Below the pieces are notes generated by a model. The model did no database searches. It saw only the letters and a program-made list of their open reading frames with translations, and had not been told where the DNA came from. From Nitrospinaceae bacterium (lineage in GTDB: Bacteria > Nitrospinota > Nitrospinia > Nitrospinales > VA-1), in assembly GCA_029261695.1 (NCBI GenBank), contig JAJDAV010000160.1:1-37080 (forward strand): a stretch of 37,080 nt of DNA. Reading direction: 5' to 3'. This document shows, one piece after another, positions 7,494 through 15,206 of the stretch (the first letter of the stretch is position 1; each line of letters begins with the position of its first letter). The translations under genes were made by a program, and so were the position numbers.

Positions 7494-7739
7494 CTAGCAA
7501 ACAGCTGCCAATGCACCTGCATCTGAATTAAGTAAATAAGCTAGTTCTTCAGTCTCCCGCAACTTCAGAACTTTCCCGCGGTTTTCTATTCGTACGGAAG
7601 CACCCCCTCCGCATTGCTTCATGCAGGGAACCAGACAAACCTCATCGTTACCCTGGATTTTTTTCAATCTATTCGCCATATTCTCTGAGTTCCAGGCTTT
7701 ACACCCTGCCCCTGCGCATATTTTGATTTTGTTAGCCAT
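7494..7739 (-). CDS. Thioredoxin-fold [2Fe-2S] ferredoxin-like protein
   Basis: 81 residues. The N-terminal KIKICAGAGCKAW carries Cys8 and Cys13 (C-x4-C) and the middle has Cys35 and Cys39 (C-x3-C) followed by Cys43 and GGG. This is the four-cysteine pattern of thioredoxin-like [2Fe-2S] ferredoxins, also seen in NuoE and in the C-termini of NADH-linked hydrogenase subunits. An extra Cys81 is the last residue. It is short enough to be a stand-alone cytoplasmic electron carrier. ATG with AGGAG about 7 bases upstream. A Fur-like site lies 16 bases before the start and the gene is divergent from fur, so it is probably iron regulated. Its redox partner is unknown. Confidence 0.78.
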   Translation of the reverse strand: MANKIKICAGAGCKAWNSENMANRLKKIQGNDEVCLVPCMKQCGGGASVRIENRGKVLKLRETEELAYLLNSDAGALAAVC

Positions 7740-7754
7740 AACGCATCTCCTTTT

Positions 7755-7769
7755 TGATAACGAATATCA
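7755..7769. promoter_or_regulatory. Fur-box-like site upstream of the ferredoxin gene
   Basis: TGATAACGAATATCA matches 12 of 14 positions of the Fur consensus and lies 16-30 bases before the ferredoxin start codon, inside the fur-ferredoxin divergent region. Confidence 0.65.
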
Positions 7770-7918
7770 ATATAAATAAAAACCCTGCTTTTGTCAACCC
7801 CCATTCACAAAATAATTCAAAACAATAACTCCTTTAAATATACATAGTTACACGAATATATATTTTCTTCCTTGTTTTTTATTGAAAATTTATTGTATAT
7901 TTCATCAAAATTTGATTT

Positions 7919-7933
7919 TGAAAACAATTATCA
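7919..7933. promoter_or_regulatory. Fur-box-like site just before fur (autoregulation)
   Basis: TGAAAACAATTATCA matches 12 of 14 positions of the Fur consensus and ends 10 bases before the chosen fur start codon. Binding here would limit fur transcription or early elongation. Confidence 0.6.
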
Positions 7934-7943
7934 AGATGATTGT

Positions 7944-8372
7944 ATGGTCAATGAATTCGATATTTTTAAAGATTTTCTAAAAGAAAGAAACTTGCGTTGG
8001 ACACCGCAAAGAAAAGTAATCTTAGAGGTTTTTCTTAATCAGGAGGGTCACATTCACATTGAAGATTTGCTTCACAGGGTAAAAATTCAAGACCCTACAG
8101 TTGGGATAGCCACATTGTATAGAACCATGAAGCTGCTAGTGGACTCTAGTCTCGCTGACATGCATACGTTTAATGAAAAGACAACCTATGAGCGCCTCTT
8201 CCAAGTGCGCCATCATGATCATTTGATATGCAAAATCTGCGGGAAGATGGTTGAGTTTGAACATCCATTAATAGAAAAGTATCAGCTAGAGGTGTGCGAG
8301 CGACACGGCTTCACATTAAAAAGCCATAGGATGGAGTTGTTCGGTATTTGCAAGGAATGCAATAAGGTTTAA
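7944..8372 (+). CDS. fur: Ferric uptake regulator, Fur family
   Basis: 142 residues from the ATG at 7944. A longer frame starting at 7872 is rejected because it would run through the Fur-like site and exceed the family length. The N-terminal winged helix contains LRWTPQRKVILEVF and ATLYRTMKLL. The dimer/metal part has HHDHLICKICGKMVEFEHPLIEKY, with two CxxC pairs (CKIC and CKEC at the end) for structural zinc. The sequence is closer to Fur than to Zur, Nur or PerR by eye, and the surrounding Fur boxes plus bacterioferritin agree. Fur with Fe2+ represses uptake genes and can raise storage genes. It is divergent from the ferredoxin and convergent with the bacterioferritin gene. Confidence 0.92.
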   Translation: MVNEFDIFKDFLKERNLRWTPQRKVILEVFLNQEGHIHIEDLLHRVKIQDPTVGIATLYRTMKLLVDSSLADMHTFNEKTTYERLFQVRHHDHLICKICGKMVEFEHPLIEKYQLEVCERHGFTLKSHRMELFGICKECNKV

Positions 8373-8373
8373 A

Positions 8374-8413
8374 AATAAAAAACCCTTTCCACCCAGCCTA
8401 AAGGTGGAAAGGG
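8374..8413 (-). terminator. Intrinsic terminator of the bacterioferritin gene
   Basis: A perfect 11-bp stem (CCCTTTCCACC at 8383-8393 with GGTGGAAAGGG at 8403-8413) is followed on the minus strand by TTTTTTATTTTT. It lies between the convergent fur and bacterioferritin genes. On the plus strand no T run follows, so it terminates mainly the bacterioferritin side. Confidence 0.85.
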
Positions 8414-8436
8414 GCCGATAAGACAAACTTAATTCC

Positions 8437-8916
8437 TCAATTATTGTCTTTACTCATATTCTCCATCATATAATTTTTAATGCCGATATCCTTGATACGG
8501 TTGAATTGGGTTTCAATCCAGTCAACACTATCTTCTGTTTCTTCTAAAATTTTATCGAGAATTTCTTTGCTGCCAAAATCGCTTTTGTCGAAACAGGTGC
8601 GAATATGTTTCCTTAAACGCGCAACATGGGCCAACTCGATTTTTAATTGGTTTTTCAACTGAGCTTCCACGCTGTTGCCCACTAAAACAGTATCGTATTT
8701 TTGCATGTCAGGAACACCATCGAGAAATAGAATTCTATCGATCATTTGATCTGCGTGTTTCATTTCACCCATAGATTCTTCTCGGGAATGACTCGCTATT
8801 TTTTCATAGCCCCAATCTTCCTGCATTTTATAATGAATATAATAAATATTTATTGCAGTCAATTCAGCCATCAAAACATCATTCAAGGCATTTAGAACCG
8901 CTTTATCGCCCTTCAT
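8437..8916 (-). CDS. bfr: Bacterioferritin, haem-ligand type with incomplete ferroxidase site
   Basis: 159 residues from the ATG at 8916, chosen because GGAGG lies 6 bases before it and numbering then equals that of E. coli Bfr. Met52, the axial haem ligand, is present in GEMKHAD. Ferroxidase residues Glu18, Tyr25, Glu51, His54 and Glu94 are all present, but position 127 is Thr and position 130 is Ser (ILEETEDSVDWIE) instead of Glu and His. The diiron site is therefore probably disabled or altered. In some bacteria two Bfr subunits share the work, one keeping haem and the other the ferroxidase centre; this may be such a haem subunit. It should assemble into a 24-mer iron store in the cytoplasm. 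A Fur-like site lies upstream of its promoter. Confidence 0.93.
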   Translation of the reverse strand: MKGDKAVLNALNDVLMAELTAINIYYIHYKMQEDWGYEKIASHSREESMGEMKHADQMIDRILFLDGVPDMQKYDTVLVGNSVEAQLKNQLKIELAHVARLRKHIRTCFDKSDFGSKEILDKILEETEDSVDWIETQFNRIKDIGIKNYMMENMSKDNN

Positions 8917-8969
8917 ATTTTCCCTCCAATTATTTATTTCCAACCATTAAAGTTAACTCTATAAGCTCC

Positions 8970-8997
8970 AATTTACCAGACAACCAATTACTGTCAA
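8970..8997 (-). promoter_or_regulatory. Sigma70-type promoter of the bacterioferritin gene
   Basis: On the minus strand TTGACA (8997-8992) and TAAATT (8975-8970) are 16 bases apart. Transcription would begin near 8963, leaving a leader of about 47 bases. Confidence 0.55.
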
Positions 8998-9023
8998 GCC
9001 CCTTATTTATAAAGACTTAGGAT

Positions 9024-9050
9024 TGATACCAATAATGAGAATTTCTATCA
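9024..9050. promoter_or_regulatory. Fur-box-like sites upstream of the bacterioferritin promoter
   Basis: TGAGAATTTCTATCA (9036-9050) matches 11 of 14 positions of the Fur consensus and overlaps a weaker second match at 9024-9038 (10 of 14). The centre is about 80 bases before the predicted transcription start, a place typical of activation rather than repression. Confidence 0.5.
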
Positions 9051-9206
9051 ATTAACACCAAAATCTAATTTGTCCCCACACGATGGTCACCCGAGGAGAC
9101 TGTCAAACTAAAGGAAAAGCAGGAGGGGGAAATTCTGCGAATCATAAAATGATAAGGCCTATCATTTATGTTTATTCAATATAAAAAATTAAATTAAATT
9201 TTTATT

Positions 9207-11387
9207 TCAATCGGCGCCATCAAAACTAAGATTAGCAGAATGAAGTTTTTTCAATTCTAATAAATGTGGAGATTGTTTCCCATAAACCCAGGCTTTTTCC
9301 AGGTGATGCACAGCAGCAGACAGACGATTTTCTTTTTTCCAATATAGAATTCCCAACTGGTAATGGATGTCCGCTTTTTCAATTTCAGGAAATAGGATCA
9401 GTCGTTGATAAAGCATCAACATATATTGATTAATTTTTTCAGGGGACAAGTTTGTTAAGTTTTCAGCTAGAAGAGAATCAGAAGGAAATTTTATAACAGC
9501 AGAAAAACTGGGACTTAGTAACTTCATACTTAAATCCTTTTCTTCTGACTTAAACACGGGATTCATTGGCTCTGAAATGCCTAATTGGTTTCGAATATCA
9601 ATTAATGTTTTATTAAGTGTTTCATGCTTTAATCCCTCCAGTTTTTCGAGGGCCTTCTCCCAATGAAAAACCAACCAATAAGGAGAATACGATAATTTGC
9701 TGTAAATGGTTCCCAGGAGCAAATGAAGTTCCTCGGAATCTGGTTTTTGCTGCAAAGCTTCCAAGGCCTCTCTCAATGCCCCTTCAGGGATCTCCATTTT
9801 TAAAAGTAGCTTTGCATAATTGATATGTGACTGTGGAATCCCATAGTCATAAGCCACCGCTGTTTCAAATGCATTTAAAGCCTTTATATTTTCATTGCCT
9901 TCAACATTTTTAATAGCACGACTATGATAATAATCGTGAAACAACCTTTTAATGAATTCAGTCTCCTGCGATTCCTTATCAAGCGACTGTGATAAGACAC
10001 TGGCCCTTTTATAGAATCGGATACTCAACAAATCATCTTCCGGTTTTTCATTGTTTAAATATATCGACCCCATATTTGCCAGATCGACAATTCGAATTTT
10101 CCCCTCGGGAAAGGGATTCGTTTTAAATAGAAAACCCAAACCAATAATACATAGCAATGACAAAGTCATTGCCTTCCAGTTTTTCTCTGAAAACCACTTA
10201 TTTAAAACAACTAGAAAATAACCGGAGAACATACATAGGAACGGAACACAATATAAGCGATATCGGGATAAAACCAAAAAGGGAAGAAATATCAAAAACG
10301 CTGCAAGACAAAATGAATGCAAAAAAGTCCATCCTTCTCGCTTCCACAAAAGAAGTCCCCCAAAAAGGCCCATTGCACCTATAGCCATAAAGGGGATTCC
10401 CCAGCCCAGGATAGGAGAAAACTCTTGGAACAGATAAAAATTCTGCGTGACAGGTATTTCAAAATTGTTGAAATAATAATAGGTCTTTTTAAGATAAAGG
10501 AATAAAAACTCCAGCGGATGATCTAAAAAAGTCTGAACAACATATTTTAATATGGGGCCTGTTTTAAGAGGAATGGTTTTTAATACTTCTTGATAGGTTT
10601 CGTTATGCTCATAGGTTCTCACGGAGTGATCAAGAGTATTTGACAGCAGCAGGTTTTCCGGCCCACTTTTATCGTACAGCCCCCATTGCCCCCTCACTTC
10701 CTTTACCCAGAAAAGTGCTGGAGTACAAACCATTATGACCACCAGGGCATAGCCTGTCAGTAAAGGCCATTTACTTTTTTGGCTATCTTTCAGACACAGC
10801 CATAAATAGCCCAAAGCAATGGGAAAGATAAGAATATTATTAGATCGCACCTGCATAAAAAGCCCCATCACCAGAGCACTAGAAAACAGAAGAAAGCCCG
10901 TTTGGCGGCTACCCACTGCCAGCAAAAGTCGCAATGCGGCCAATTCAAGAAATACGATCAATGAAGCTCGATAAAAGGACCCTTCAAATAACCAGTTGGG
11001 CGCGTAAAAGGTAAAAAGTAGGGCCGAAATTAATGCGGCAGTTTGGTTAAAAAATTTACCTGCAATGGAATAAACAAGAAGAGTTGACAGGACACCCAAA
11101 AAAAATTGCGCAATCCACACGACCTCCAATTCACTACCAAACAGCAGAAATATTATTCCCAGAAAATATTGGTAGATAGGAGAAAAATGGTTGTCGAGGA
11201 TGGGAGCCACCGCAGAGAAGTCGCCTCGTGCAAAGGCAAGGCCGCCTTCATAGTAAATTTCCTGATCCCAACTTTTTGGAACGTGGGAGAAAAACGGATT
11301 ATCCTGAAACTGAAAAAAATATACAGCGCGCACCGCAGTAGCACAAAGGAATAGAAAAATGAGATGACCACGTTGTGGTTGTGTCAT
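9207..11387 (-). CDS. PMT/ArnT-type membrane glycosyltransferase with C-terminal TPR region
   Basis: 726 residues. The N-terminal 420 residues hold about 10-12 hydrophobic segments. The first loop has a conserved acidic motif (SWDQEIYYEGG, Asp41), as in GT-C fold enzymes of the PMT_2/ArnT group that move a sugar from a polyprenyl-phosphate donor. The C-terminal 300 residues are soluble and contain TPR-like repeats (for example the region reading LLLKMEIPEGALREALEALQQKP and DIHYQLGILYWKKENRLSAAVHHLEKAW). The TPR part may recognise the acceptor protein or other partner, on the periplasmic side if topology follows the family. The acceptor (lipid A, protein or polymer) is not indicated. It starts 40 bases after map on the same strand, so it may share the era-map transcript. 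Confidence 0.85.
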   Translation of the reverse strand: MTQPQRGHLIFLFLCATAVRAVYFFQFQDNPFFSHVPKSWDQEIYYEGGLAFARGDFSAVAPILDNHFSPIYQYFLGIIFLLFGSELEVVWIAQFFLGVLSTLLVYSIAGKFFNQTAALISALLFTFYAPNWLFEGSFYRASLIVFLELAALRLLLAVGSRQTGFLLFSSALVMGLFMQVRSNNILIFPIALGYLWLCLKDSQKSKWPLLTGYALVVIMVCTPALFWVKEVRGQWGLYDKSGPENLLLSNTLDHSVRTYEHNETYQEVLKTIPLKTGPILKYVVQTFLDHPLEFLFLYLKKTYYYFNNFEIPVTQNFYLFQEFSPILGWGIPFMAIGAMGLFGGLLLWKREGWTFLHSFCLAAFLIFLPFLVLSRYRLYCVPFLCMFSGYFLVVLNKWFSEKNWKAMTLSLLCIIGLGFLFKTNPFPEGKIRIVDLANMGSIYLNNEKPEDDLLSIRFYKRASVLSQSLDKESQETEFIKRLFHDYYHSRAIKNVEGNENIKALNAFETAVAYDYGIPQSHINYAKLLLKMEIPEGALREALEALQQKPDSEELHLLLGTIYSKLSYSPYWLVFHWEKALEKLEGLKHETLNKTLIDIRNQLGISEPMNPVFKSEEKDLSMKLLSPSFSAVIKFPSDSLLAENLTNLSPEKINQYMLMLYQRLILFPEIEKADIHYQLGILYWKKENRLSAAVHHLEKAWVYGKQSPHLLELKKLHSANLSFDGAD

Positions 11388-11427
11388 ATATCAGGCTTGG
11401 AAACCTTTTAGGAAAGTGCCTTAAAAA

Positions 11428-12192
11428 TTAAAACTTGGTCTGACCCTCAAGGCGGGTCATAACATCCACTCCTGTTTCAGTTACACAGAGGGTGTGTTCA
11501 AATTGTGCAGAGAGTTGCCCGTCTTCTGTGACAGCTGTCCATTTATCGGAAAGAATTTTCAGGTCAGGCTTGCCTAAATTAACCATGGGTTCGATGGTGA
11601 ACACCATACCTTTTTTTATTTCCAGTCCTTCACCGAAGTTCCCATAATGGAGAATCTGGGGTTCTTCGTGAAAGTTGCTACCTATCCCGTGGCCACAAAA
11701 TTCCCTGACAATGGAATAGCCATGGCTTTCGGCTAAATTTTGAATGGTAGCACCAATATCTCCAAGCTTTGCACCCGGCTTCACCACTTCAATCCCTCGC
11801 TGCAGTGCTTCTTTACAAACTTCCACCAATTTTTCGGCTTTTTTCCTAGGGGAGCCTACAAAAAATGTACGACTGGTATCGCCATGAAAACCTTTGAAAT
11901 AGGTGGTGATATCCAAGTTTACTATGTCTCCATTTCGGAGTTTCCGATCGGATGGAATCCCATGACATATTTCTTCATTAACAGACGAGCAAATGCTTTT
12001 AGGAAACCCACGATAATTAAGAGGAGACGGAACAGCCCCTTTGGAAACAATATAATCGTGACATATCTGATCCAACCTATCAGTCGTCACCCCAGGTTTC
12101 ACATAGGGTTCAATCATCACCAGAACTTCTGCCGCAAGCTGGCAGGATTCTTTCATTATTTTAATTTCTTCTTCAGTTTTATAGTGAATCAT
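11428..12192 (-). CDS. map: Methionine aminopeptidase, type I
   Basis: 254 residues, the normal size of type Ia enzymes. It removes the initiator methionine from new proteins in the cytoplasm. The five metal ligands are visible: Asp94 (VNLDITT), Asp105 (FHGDTSR), His168 (GHGIG), Glu201 (TIEPMV) and Glu232 (FEHTLCV); His77 (CHGIP) is the catalytic histidine. The ATG lies inside the last codons of era (14-base overlap), so translation of the two is coupled. There is no N-terminal zinc-finger extension. A second map copy next to rpl/secY genes is common in bacteria but cannot be checked here. Confidence 0.96.
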   Translation of the reverse strand: MIHYKTEEEIKIMKESCQLAAEVLVMIEPYVKPGVTTDRLDQICHDYIVSKGAVPSPLNYRGFPKSICSSVNEEICHGIPSDRKLRNGDIVNLDITTYFKGFHGDTSRTFFVGSPRKKAEKLVEVCKEALQRGIEVVKPGAKLGDIGATIQNLAESHGYSIVREFCGHGIGSNFHEEPQILHYGNFGEGLEIKKGMVFTIEPMVNLGKPDLKILSDKWTAVTEDGQLSAQFEHTLCVTETGVDVMTRLEGQTKF

Positions 12193-13087
12193 TAGGATAA
12201 ACGAATTCTTTAATGGTTTGTTTTTGGTCTCGCCAGTTTGCTTTTACCTTTACAAATAGCTTTAGATACACTTTTGCACCTAAACGTTTCTCAATTTCTA
12301 TTCTGGCAATACGTCCAATACTTTTCAGCATCGCCCCCCCCTCCCCTATCAAAATTTTCTTCTGAGAAGCCTTTTCTGTATAAAGGGTTGCATCGATTTT
12401 TACCACACCATTTGCTTGTTCTTCCATGCTTTCTAGAACAACTGCCACAGAATGAGGGACTTCAAACCGCGTAAGACTCAAGACCTTTTCTCTAATTATC
12501 TCTCCCAATAAAAAAGCTTCCGTGCAGTCTGTAATCATATCTTTTGGGAAATATTCTGGCCCTTCTGGCAGATATCCAACAATCAGTTCTTTCAAAGGTT
12601 CCATCCCATCATCTTTCAATGCAGATACAGGTATTATCTCCTTAAAAACAGATCGTCCATGAGCTTCAGCAATCAAGGTAAGAAGGTTCGGTTTTTCTAC
12701 CATATCAATTTTGTTAATCACCAGAATTTTGGGAGCCTGGGCATGCTCTAAAGATTTTAAAACAAATTCGTCTTCCGCTATAAACCCCTCTACGGCATCA
12801 ATCAATATCAGGATAAGGTCTACATCTGAGAAAGTGCTTAACGAGGCCTTCACCATCATCTCGTTCAATGTTCTTTTCGAGGAATGAATCCCTGGTGTAT
12901 CAACAAGAATGATTTGAGCATTTGGAAGATGCACCACTCCTGTAATATTGTTTCGAGTGGTTTGGGGGCGGTTGGATGTGGCTGCAACTTTTTGCGCCAC
13001 CAAGCGGTTCAGCAGGGTAGACTTCCCGACATTGGGCCGACCAATGATGCTCGCATAACCCGACCTGAAAGAATTAGGTTTGCTCAC
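12179..13087 (-). CDS. era: GTPase Era, 16S rRNA-binding ribosome assembly factor
   Basis: 302 residues. G1 (GRPNVGKSTLLN at 16-27), the switch I TTRNNITG, G3 (DTPG at 63-66), G4 (NKID at 125-128) and a C-terminal KH domain (about 225-290, with EGGAMLKSIGRIARIEIE then VYLKLFVKVK) give the full Era architecture. It binds the 3' end of 16S rRNA and helps 30S maturation. The start codon is GTG at 13087 (MSKPNSFRSGY), with no clear Shine-Dalgarno. map overlaps its 3' end. The gene is divergent from hemW. Confidence 0.96.
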   Translation of the reverse strand: MSKPNSFRSGYASIIGRPNVGKSTLLNRLVAQKVAATSNRPQTTRNNITGVVHLPNAQIILVDTPGIHSSKRTLNEMMVKASLSTFSDVDLILILIDAVEGFIAEDEFVLKSLEHAQAPKILVINKIDMVEKPNLLTLIAEAHGRSVFKEIIPVSALKDDGMEPLKELIVGYLPEGPEYFPKDMITDCTEAFLLGEIIREKVLSLTRFEVPHSVAVVLESMEEQANGVVKIDATLYTEKASQKKILIGEGGAMLKSIGRIARIEIEKRLGAKVYLKLFVKVKANWRDQKQTIKEFVYPNDSL

Positions 13088-13156
13088 AAGCAGTAACGAA
13101 TTTTAGTTAACAAATTTCCCACAAATACAATATTCCTGTGTAAGATCAAATCCAGT

Positions 13157-13185
13157 TTCAAAATTGCCCCCCTATTCGTTATGAT
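13157..13185 (+). promoter_or_regulatory. Putative promoter of hemW placed for a leaderless transcript
   Basis: TTCAAA (13157-13162) and TATGAT (13180-13185) are separated by 17 bases and match sigma70 boxes at 4 and 5 of 6. The predicted start of transcription falls on or next to the hemW ATG at 13192, and no Shine-Dalgarno is visible before it. Confidence 0.45.
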
Positions 13186-13191
13186 ATTACC

Positions 13192-14325
13192 ATGAACTTG
13201 GCAATATACCTCCACATTCCATACTGCCTACATAAATGTGGCTACTGTGATTTCAATTCTCATCCCGAGAACGCTAAAGAAGCTTCTCACTATGTGGATG
13301 CATTACTGAAGGAACTCGAATTTTACTCCGAAACCTTAAAAAAATATACTGTTCCTACGGTTTTTATGGGAGGCGGAACACCTACAATCCTTCCACCCGC
13401 TCAGTTAAAAGAGATTCTCGACAAAGTTAGGCAAAACTTTAATCTGACCCCAGATTGTGAAATCACCATCGAGGCCAACCCTGCGACCATTAAATTACAA
13501 ACTCTACAAGAAATTCGCGAAGCTGGATACAATCGCATCAGTATCGGCGTGCAATCTTTCGATGAAAAAGAACTGCAATTGCTGGAAAGGGTGCACAACG
13601 AGGAAGAAATCCATACAACCGTAAAACGAGCGCGGTCGGCAAAGTTTGATAACCTGTCAATGGATCTCATGTTCGCCTTGCCCGATCAAACCCTGGAAAA
13701 ATGGCAATCGCATTTGAAACAAGCCATCGCAAAAAATCCCGATCACCTTTCAACTTATAATCTTACCATTGAACCCGCGACCGCATTCTTCAAGCTTCAC
13801 GAAAAAGGCAAAATCTGTCTGCCGCATGAAGATAAACAATTGGAAATGTATGAAACCACAATTCAGGTTCTTGAAGACGCCGGATATTCGCAGTATGAAA
13901 TTTCAAACTTTTCCAAACCTGGCATGGAATCACAACATAATATCAACTATTGGAATAACGGCGAATATTTAGGCGTTGGCGCCGGCGCATCTTCTTATCT
14001 CAATGGCGAAAGATTCAAAAACATAAACTTGCCTTCGATATACATTCGTGAAATTGTAGCTAACGAAACTGCAATCGAATCAAAAGAGCGACTCGAACCT
14101 TTAGAAGCGATGGGAGAAACCCTGATGCTTGGACTACGACTCCTCAAAGGAATTTCTATAGATGTGTTTGAGAAACGATTCCAAGTTTCTTTCCAAAAGG
14201 TTTATGGAAATGTTATCGAACCTTTACTCACTCAAGAACTCATCACCTTAAACCAGAACCGAATTGCACTCTCGAGAAAAGGACTATTTCTCGCTGATTC
14301 GGTCATCCTCAAATTCATGGCATAA
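13192..14325 (+). CDS. hemW: HemW-type radical SAM protein (haem chaperone)
   Basis: 377 residues. The [4Fe-4S]/SAM motif CLHKCGYCDF (Cys12, 16, 19) sits at the N-terminus in the form typical of HemW, followed by MGGGTPT and the C-terminal HemN_C-type domain (about 290-370). The family is related to oxygen-independent coproporphyrinogen oxidase HemN, but HemW lacks oxidase activity in tested cases and binds and delivers haem. Older annotations call it a coproporphyrinogen III oxidase-like protein. The protein has no signal peptide. It is followed 2 bases later by mazG, so the two are co-transcribed. Confidence 0.93.
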   Translation: MNLAIYLHIPYCLHKCGYCDFNSHPENAKEASHYVDALLKELEFYSETLKKYTVPTVFMGGGTPTILPPAQLKEILDKVRQNFNLTPDCEITIEANPATIKLQTLQEIREAGYNRISIGVQSFDEKELQLLERVHNEEEIHTTVKRARSAKFDNLSMDLMFALPDQTLEKWQSHLKQAIAKNPDHLSTYNLTIEPATAFFKLHEKGKICLPHEDKQLEMYETTIQVLEDAGYSQYEISNFSKPGMESQHNINYWNNGEYLGVGAGASSYLNGERFKNINLPSIYIREIVANETAIESKERLEPLEAMGETLMLGLRLLKGISIDVFEKRFQVSFQKVYGNVIEPLLTQELITLNQNRIALSRKGLFLADSVILKFMA

Positions 14326-14327
14326 AA

Positions 14328-15116
14328 ATGGACGACACTTTTAATAAGCTAATTGAAATCGTTGACACTCTAATGAGTGAAAACGGCTGCCCCTGGGATA
14401 AAGTTCAGACTAGAGAAACACTAAAACCTTATTTAGTTGAAGAAACTTACGAAACCCTGGAGGCTCTGGACGGGAACAATCCCGACCAAATAAAAGAAGA
14501 GTTAGGAGACCTGCTCTACCAAATTTTATTTCACGCAAAAATTTCAGAAAAAAAAAATGAGTTCAACATAACCGATGTCATACAATCCATCAGCGACAAG
14601 ATGGTGCATCGGCATCCTCATGTATTCAAGGAAGAAAATCTGGAAACCCCGGAAGAAGTGGTCACTCAGTGGGAAGAAATAAAAAGCAAAGAAAAGGGAA
14701 AAGCAGACAGAAAATCCGTATTAGATGGAATTCCTTCTCACTTACCTGGATTGATGCGTGCCCAAAAACTGCAAAAAAAAGCAGCCAAGCAAGGATTCGA
14801 CTGGGATCAGATCAGCCAAGTGTTTGACAAGCTGGATGAAGAAGTCGCGGAATTTAAAGAAGCCGTATTATCTGGCAATGAAACGGATATGGCCTCCGAA
14901 ATGGGAGACATCCTGTTTGTTCTCGTCAATATTGCAAAGTTTAAAAATATTGATGCTGAGGAAGCGTTACGCGCAACGAACAATAAATTCATTAAACGGT
15001 TCCATCATATTGAATCCGAGGTGGCCAAACGAGGCAAAACCCTGAAAGATACGCCACTAGAAGAATTGGAACAGTATTGGCAAGAGGCAAAACGAGATAG
15101 GCCCCATGCCCCATAA
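14328..15116 (+). CDS. mazG: Nucleoside triphosphate pyrophosphohydrolase MazG
   Basis: 262 residues, equal to E. coli MazG. Two all-alpha MazG domains are visible. The first has GCPWDKVQTRETLKPYLVEE with EE-x2-E and EELGDLLYQILFHAKI. The second has KLDEEVAEFKEAV and EMGDILFVLVN. Both acidic clusters that bind Mg2+ look intact. The enzyme hydrolyses NTPs to NMP and pyrophosphate, housekeeping of the nucleotide pool and possibly of ppGpp-related stress. The ATG begins 2 bases after the hemW stop. Confidence 0.95.
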   Translation: MDDTFNKLIEIVDTLMSENGCPWDKVQTRETLKPYLVEETYETLEALDGNNPDQIKEELGDLLYQILFHAKISEKKNEFNITDVIQSISDKMVHRHPHVFKEENLETPEEVVTQWEEIKSKEKGKADRKSVLDGIPSHLPGLMRAQKLQKKAAKQGFDWDQISQVFDKLDEEVAEFKEAVLSGNETDMASEMGDILFVLVNIAKFKNIDAEEALRATNNKFIKRFHHIESEVAKRGKTLKDTPLEELEQYWQEAKRDRPHAP

Positions 15117-15206
15117 GCTCACCCTTTAATTAGGCTTAGAATCAATTCTTTAGCTAAATCAATATTCCAATAAGGCGAAACAAAATTAAAAAAATGGAGC
15201 GAAAGA

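Noticed and set aside
7872-7943. Longer N-terminus for fur starting at 7872
   Set aside because: The additional 24 residues are not Fur-like, they span the Fur-box-like site, and the family length fits the start at 7944.
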